Source: an uncultured Collinsella sp.
Lineage (GTDB): Bacteria > Actinomycetota > Coriobacteriia > Coriobacteriales > Coriobacteriaceae
Assembly (NCBI GenBank): GCA_937989875.1
Contig: CALKBO010000070.1
Coordinates: 1-52,151 of the forward strand
Length of the DNA: 52,151 nt
Reading direction: 5' to 3'
Positions 49,883-52,151 of this stretch are shown here, piece by piece (the first letter of the stretch is position 1; each line of letters starts with the position of its first letter). Both the position numbers and the translations under genes were made by a program. The notes beneath the pieces were generated by a model. That model was not told where the DNA came from, searched no databases, and was given only the letters and a program-made list of their open reading frames with translations.

Positions 49883-52060
49883 ATGAACCTCCGCTCATCT
49901 CTTGCCTGCACCTCGAGCGATATCGCTCGCTGGGGGCTGCGCTCCGTCCTTAAGCGCCAGGGTGGCGTGCTTCCCGGCCGCATCGCCATGAAGATCGACC
50001 CCGAGTTGCTGAGCGACCTCGCTGCCCTTGTCGACCGCAGCGTGGTGATCACCGGCACCAACGGCAAGACCACCACCTCCAACCTCATCGCCGACGCCGT
50101 TGCCGCCAGCGGCGCCACCGTGGTATGCAACCGCGCCGGCAACAACATGGAGCCGGGCGTGGTGGGCGCACTGCTCGAAGCGCGCAACGGCCTCAAGCGA
50201 GCCGGTGGCGGCAAGCGCGTGGGCGTTTTTGAGTGCGATGAGCTTTACACCGTACGCGTCCTGCCCAAGCTCAAGCCGACGTACTTCGTGCTGCTCAACC
50301 TGTTCCGCGACCAGCTGGATCGCTATGGCGAGATCGATCACACCCAGGAGGTCATCGCCCATGCGTTGGAGCTCTCGCCGACAACAACGCTTATCTACAA
50401 CGCCGACGACCCGCTGTGCGCCTCGATTGCCGCGCGCGTTCCCAACGCGGGTATTGCCTTTGGCATCGACGGCGCCACCAACACCGAGTCCGACCGTATT
50501 AGCGACTCACGTTTTTGCTCACAGTGCAACGCGCCGCTGGAGTATGACTACGTGCAATACGGCCAGCTCGGCGCCTACCATTGCCCCTCGTGCGGCTGGG
50601 CCCGCCCTGCGCTTGTCCGTCGCGTGACGGGCGTGGAGCTCGGCTGCGACGGCTATGGTTTTGACCTGGTGTTTGGATCTGATTCCAGCGCGCCAGCCGC
50701 ACACATCGTCACGCGTTACAACGGCCTGTACATGGTCTACAACGTTGCCGCTGCATTCTTTGCCGCACATGAGTTAGGCGTGGATACGGCGCACCTGCAG
50801 CCCACGCTCGATGCCTACGTCCCCGCCGGCGGACGCATGGGCCGCTGGGATATCGCCGGCCACACCGTCGAGGCCAACCTGGCTAAGAATCCCGTAGGCT
50901 TCGATCGACAAATCCAGTCCATCAAGACGGCAGGCGGCAGACTCTGCGCTTTCTTCCTCAACGACAACGATGCCGACGGCCACGATGTATCGTGGATCTA
51001 CGACGTCGACTTTGAGCGCATCGCCGACACGCCGGGTCTTGTCGCCTTTGCCGGAGGCACGCGCGCGCACGACATGCAGGTGCGCCTCAAGTACGCCGGC
51101 ATCGATGCCGCGATTATCTCGGACGTCGCGCAGGCAATTGGCGCCGTGGCAGACGAGGCCGCCAATGACACCTTCTACGCCGTCGCCAACTACACGGCCT
51201 TCCCGCCGCTGGTCAAGGAGCTCGACGGACTGAAGGGCACCACCGCCGACGCTGTTGCCGGGCGCGCCGTAGCCCGTGCCGACGGCAGCGCTCTTCCTGT
51301 CGGCATCGCGTCAGCCGAGCTTTCGCGCCCGTTGCGCATCGTCTACCTGTATCCCGATGCCCTTAACCTCTACGGCGACGGCGGCAATGTTATCGCGCTC
51401 GAGCGCCGTTGCGCCTGGCGTGGCATTCCCGCGCGTGTAGACGAGGTCCGTATGGGCGAGGTGCTCGACCTGACGGACGCCGACATCGTCATGATGGGCG
51501 GCGGCTCCGACCGCGACCAGCTAGCCGTGGCACACGAACTGCTCGCCCAAAAAGACAAGGTCGCGGCCTATGTTGAGGATGGCGGCTCGCTGCTTGCCAT
51601 CTGTGGCAGCTATCAGCTGCTCGGCCGTTCGTACTACATGGGCGACGATCGCATTGAGGGCCTGGGCGTCATTGCCGCCGAAACCGTACGTGGCTCCGAT
51701 CGCCTGATCGGCAACGTTGCCGTCAAAACCAATCTGGCACCTGAGCCCTTTGTGGGATTCGAGAACCATGGCGGTCGCACCCTGCTCGACGCGGAGGCAA
51801 CGCCGCTCGGAACGTCCGTCGTCGCGGGCACCGGCAACAACGGCGATGATGGCCTTGAGGGCCTCATCTACAAGGGCGTCATCGGCACGTACCTGCACGG
51901 ACCGGCACTGCCCAAGAACCCCGAGCTCGCCGACTGGCTGATCGCGCACGCCCTCGAGCGGCGCGACGATGCACAGGCCACAGCCCTGCTGCCGCTCAAG
52001 CCCCTCGACGACACCTACGAGCGCGCCGCCCACGACGCCGCCATGAAGCTCCTCCCCTAA
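49883..52060 (+). CDS. Lipid II isoglutaminyl synthase, MurT-GatD fusion
   Basis: The 725-residue protein carries both halves of the enzyme that amidates D-glutamate in lipid II. Residues ~1-470 are MurT: Mur-ligase P-loop ITGTNGKTTTSNL (58-65), NLFRDQLDRYGEIDH, YNADDP, a zinc ribbon (Cys212, Cys215, Cys234, Cys237), LAKNPVGFDRQI and the DUF1727 C-terminal domain. Residues ~484-710 are GatD, a CobB/CobQ-type glutaminase: IVYLYPDALNLYGDGGNVIALERR, VMMGGGSDRDQ, nucleophile Cys574 in LLAICGSYQLLG, and His672 in GTYLHGPALPKNPELAD. In the well-studied S. aureus and S. pneumoniae systems these are two proteins. Here they are one continuous frame with a short linker (ADAVAGRAVARADGSALPVG). Acts on the cytoplasmic membrane face. 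Confidence 0.93.
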   Translation: MNLRSSLACTSSDIARWGLRSVLKRQGGVLPGRIAMKIDPELLSDLAALVDRSVVITGTNGKTTTSNLIADAVAASGATVVCNRAGNNMEPGVVGALLEARNGLKRAGGGKRVGVFECDELYTVRVLPKLKPTYFVLLNLFRDQLDRYGEIDHTQEVIAHALELSPTTTLIYNADDPLCASIAARVPNAGIAFGIDGATNTESDRISDSRFCSQCNAPLEYDYVQYGQLGAYHCPSCGWARPALVRRVTGVELGCDGYGFDLVFGSDSSAPAAHIVTRYNGLYMVYNVAAAFFAAHELGVDTAHLQPTLDAYVPAGGRMGRWDIAGHTVEANLAKNPVGFDRQIQSIKTAGGRLCAFFLNDNDADGHDVSWIYDVDFERIADTPGLVAFAGGTRAHDMQVRLKYAGIDAAIISDVAQAIGAVADEAANDTFYAVANYTAFPPLVKELDGLKGTTADAVAGRAVARADGSALPVGIASAELSRPLRIVYLYPDALNLYGDGGNVIALERRCAWRGIPARVDEVRMGEVLDLTDADIVMMGGGSDRDQLAVAHELLAQKDKVAAYVEDGGSLLAICGSYQLLGRSYYMGDDRIEGLGVIAAETVRGSDRLIGNVAVKTNLAPEPFVGFENHGGRTLLDAEATPLGTSVVAGTGNNGDDGLEGLIYKGVIGTYLHGPALPKNPELADWLIAHALERRDDAQATALLPLKPLDDTYERAAHDAAMKLLP

Positions 52061-52071
52061 CGCCCCAACCG

Positions 52072-52104
52072 CCACAAAGGGATAGACACCTTTGTGGGGT
52101 TGAT
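52072..52104 (+). terminator. Terminator after murT-gatD
   Basis: CCACAAAGG (52072-52080) and CCTTTGTGG (52089-52097) form a 9-bp stem, extended by CAACC/GGTTG, followed by ATTTT. The ACAAAGG/CCTTTGT arms resemble the dispersed palindrome at 231-253. Confidence 0.7.
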
Positions 52105-52151
52105 TTTCAATCTCAACGCAACAGCCTGAACGGACCCCGCGTTTCCGCAGC

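Overview
The window reads as chromosome of a high-GC anaerobic gut actinobacterium of the class Coriobacteriia, most likely Collinsella or a close relative. This rests on gene content and style (MurT/GatD-type peptidoglycan amidation, a GH4 6-phospho-alpha-glucosidase with a PTS, several iron-containing alcohol dehydrogenases, Tat-lipoprotein hydrolases, an EFR1-type flavodoxin-ferredoxin) and on a perfect actinobacterial-type LexA box. The genus is inference from sequence; no database was searched. I found no rRNA, tRNA, CRISPR array, transposase or integrase.

Layout. 1-9.7 kb: a fused MacB/FtsX ABC exporter, a decayed SulP permease, a GMP synthetase lacking its glutaminase domain, an XRE regulator with a small membrane protein, a lipoprotein, and a DUF3825 protein with an internal duplication. 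9.8-14.3 kb: an atypical type II topoisomerase pair behind a LexA box. 14.3-18.4 kb: an AAA/DUF4143 ATPase, gene debris, a flavodoxin-like reductase, and a MerR-divergent operon (CMD-cupin fusion plus alpha/beta hydrolase). 19.1-29.4 kb: an accessory redox region built around a LysR regulator, with three aldo/keto reductases, exported and cytosolic flavodoxins, an EFR1 ferredoxin, two lipoprotein hydrolases, a RibD-like reductase and a BdhA-type alcohol dehydrogenase. Closely similar candidate LysR sites occur in front of two of its transcription units.

29.5-32.2 kb: a small methyltransferase island (three different SAM methyltransferases behind an IdeR/DtxR-like box). It is bracketed by a short direct repeat of the guaA 3' end, as expected for an element or scar at a guaA attachment site. 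32.2-37.3 kb: housekeeping and small genes (guaA, asparaginase, a tiny XRE gene with a 24-bp palindromic operator, DUF1648 protein, ychF). 37.3-42.7 kb: an alpha-glucoside unit (GH4, PTS EIICB, zinc dehydrogenase, GntR) with matching operators in the divergent promoter region. 42.8-47.2 kb: a polyferredoxin, a deleted and an intact glycerol dehydrogenase, and an iron alcohol dehydrogenase. 47.7-52.1 kb: two TPR-like proteins in tight tandem with a one-polypeptide MurT-GatD lipid II amidotransferase.

The most distinctive items are the MurT-GatD fusion with its helical-repeat neighbours, the ammonia-type second GMP synthetase beside a complete guaA, the guaA-flanked methyltransferase island, the cis-spread LysR motif and the LexA box in front of the topoisomerase pair. 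Decay is common: SulP, GldA, a DUF4405-like gene, an ATPase 3' end and a hydrolase 5' end are all fragments.
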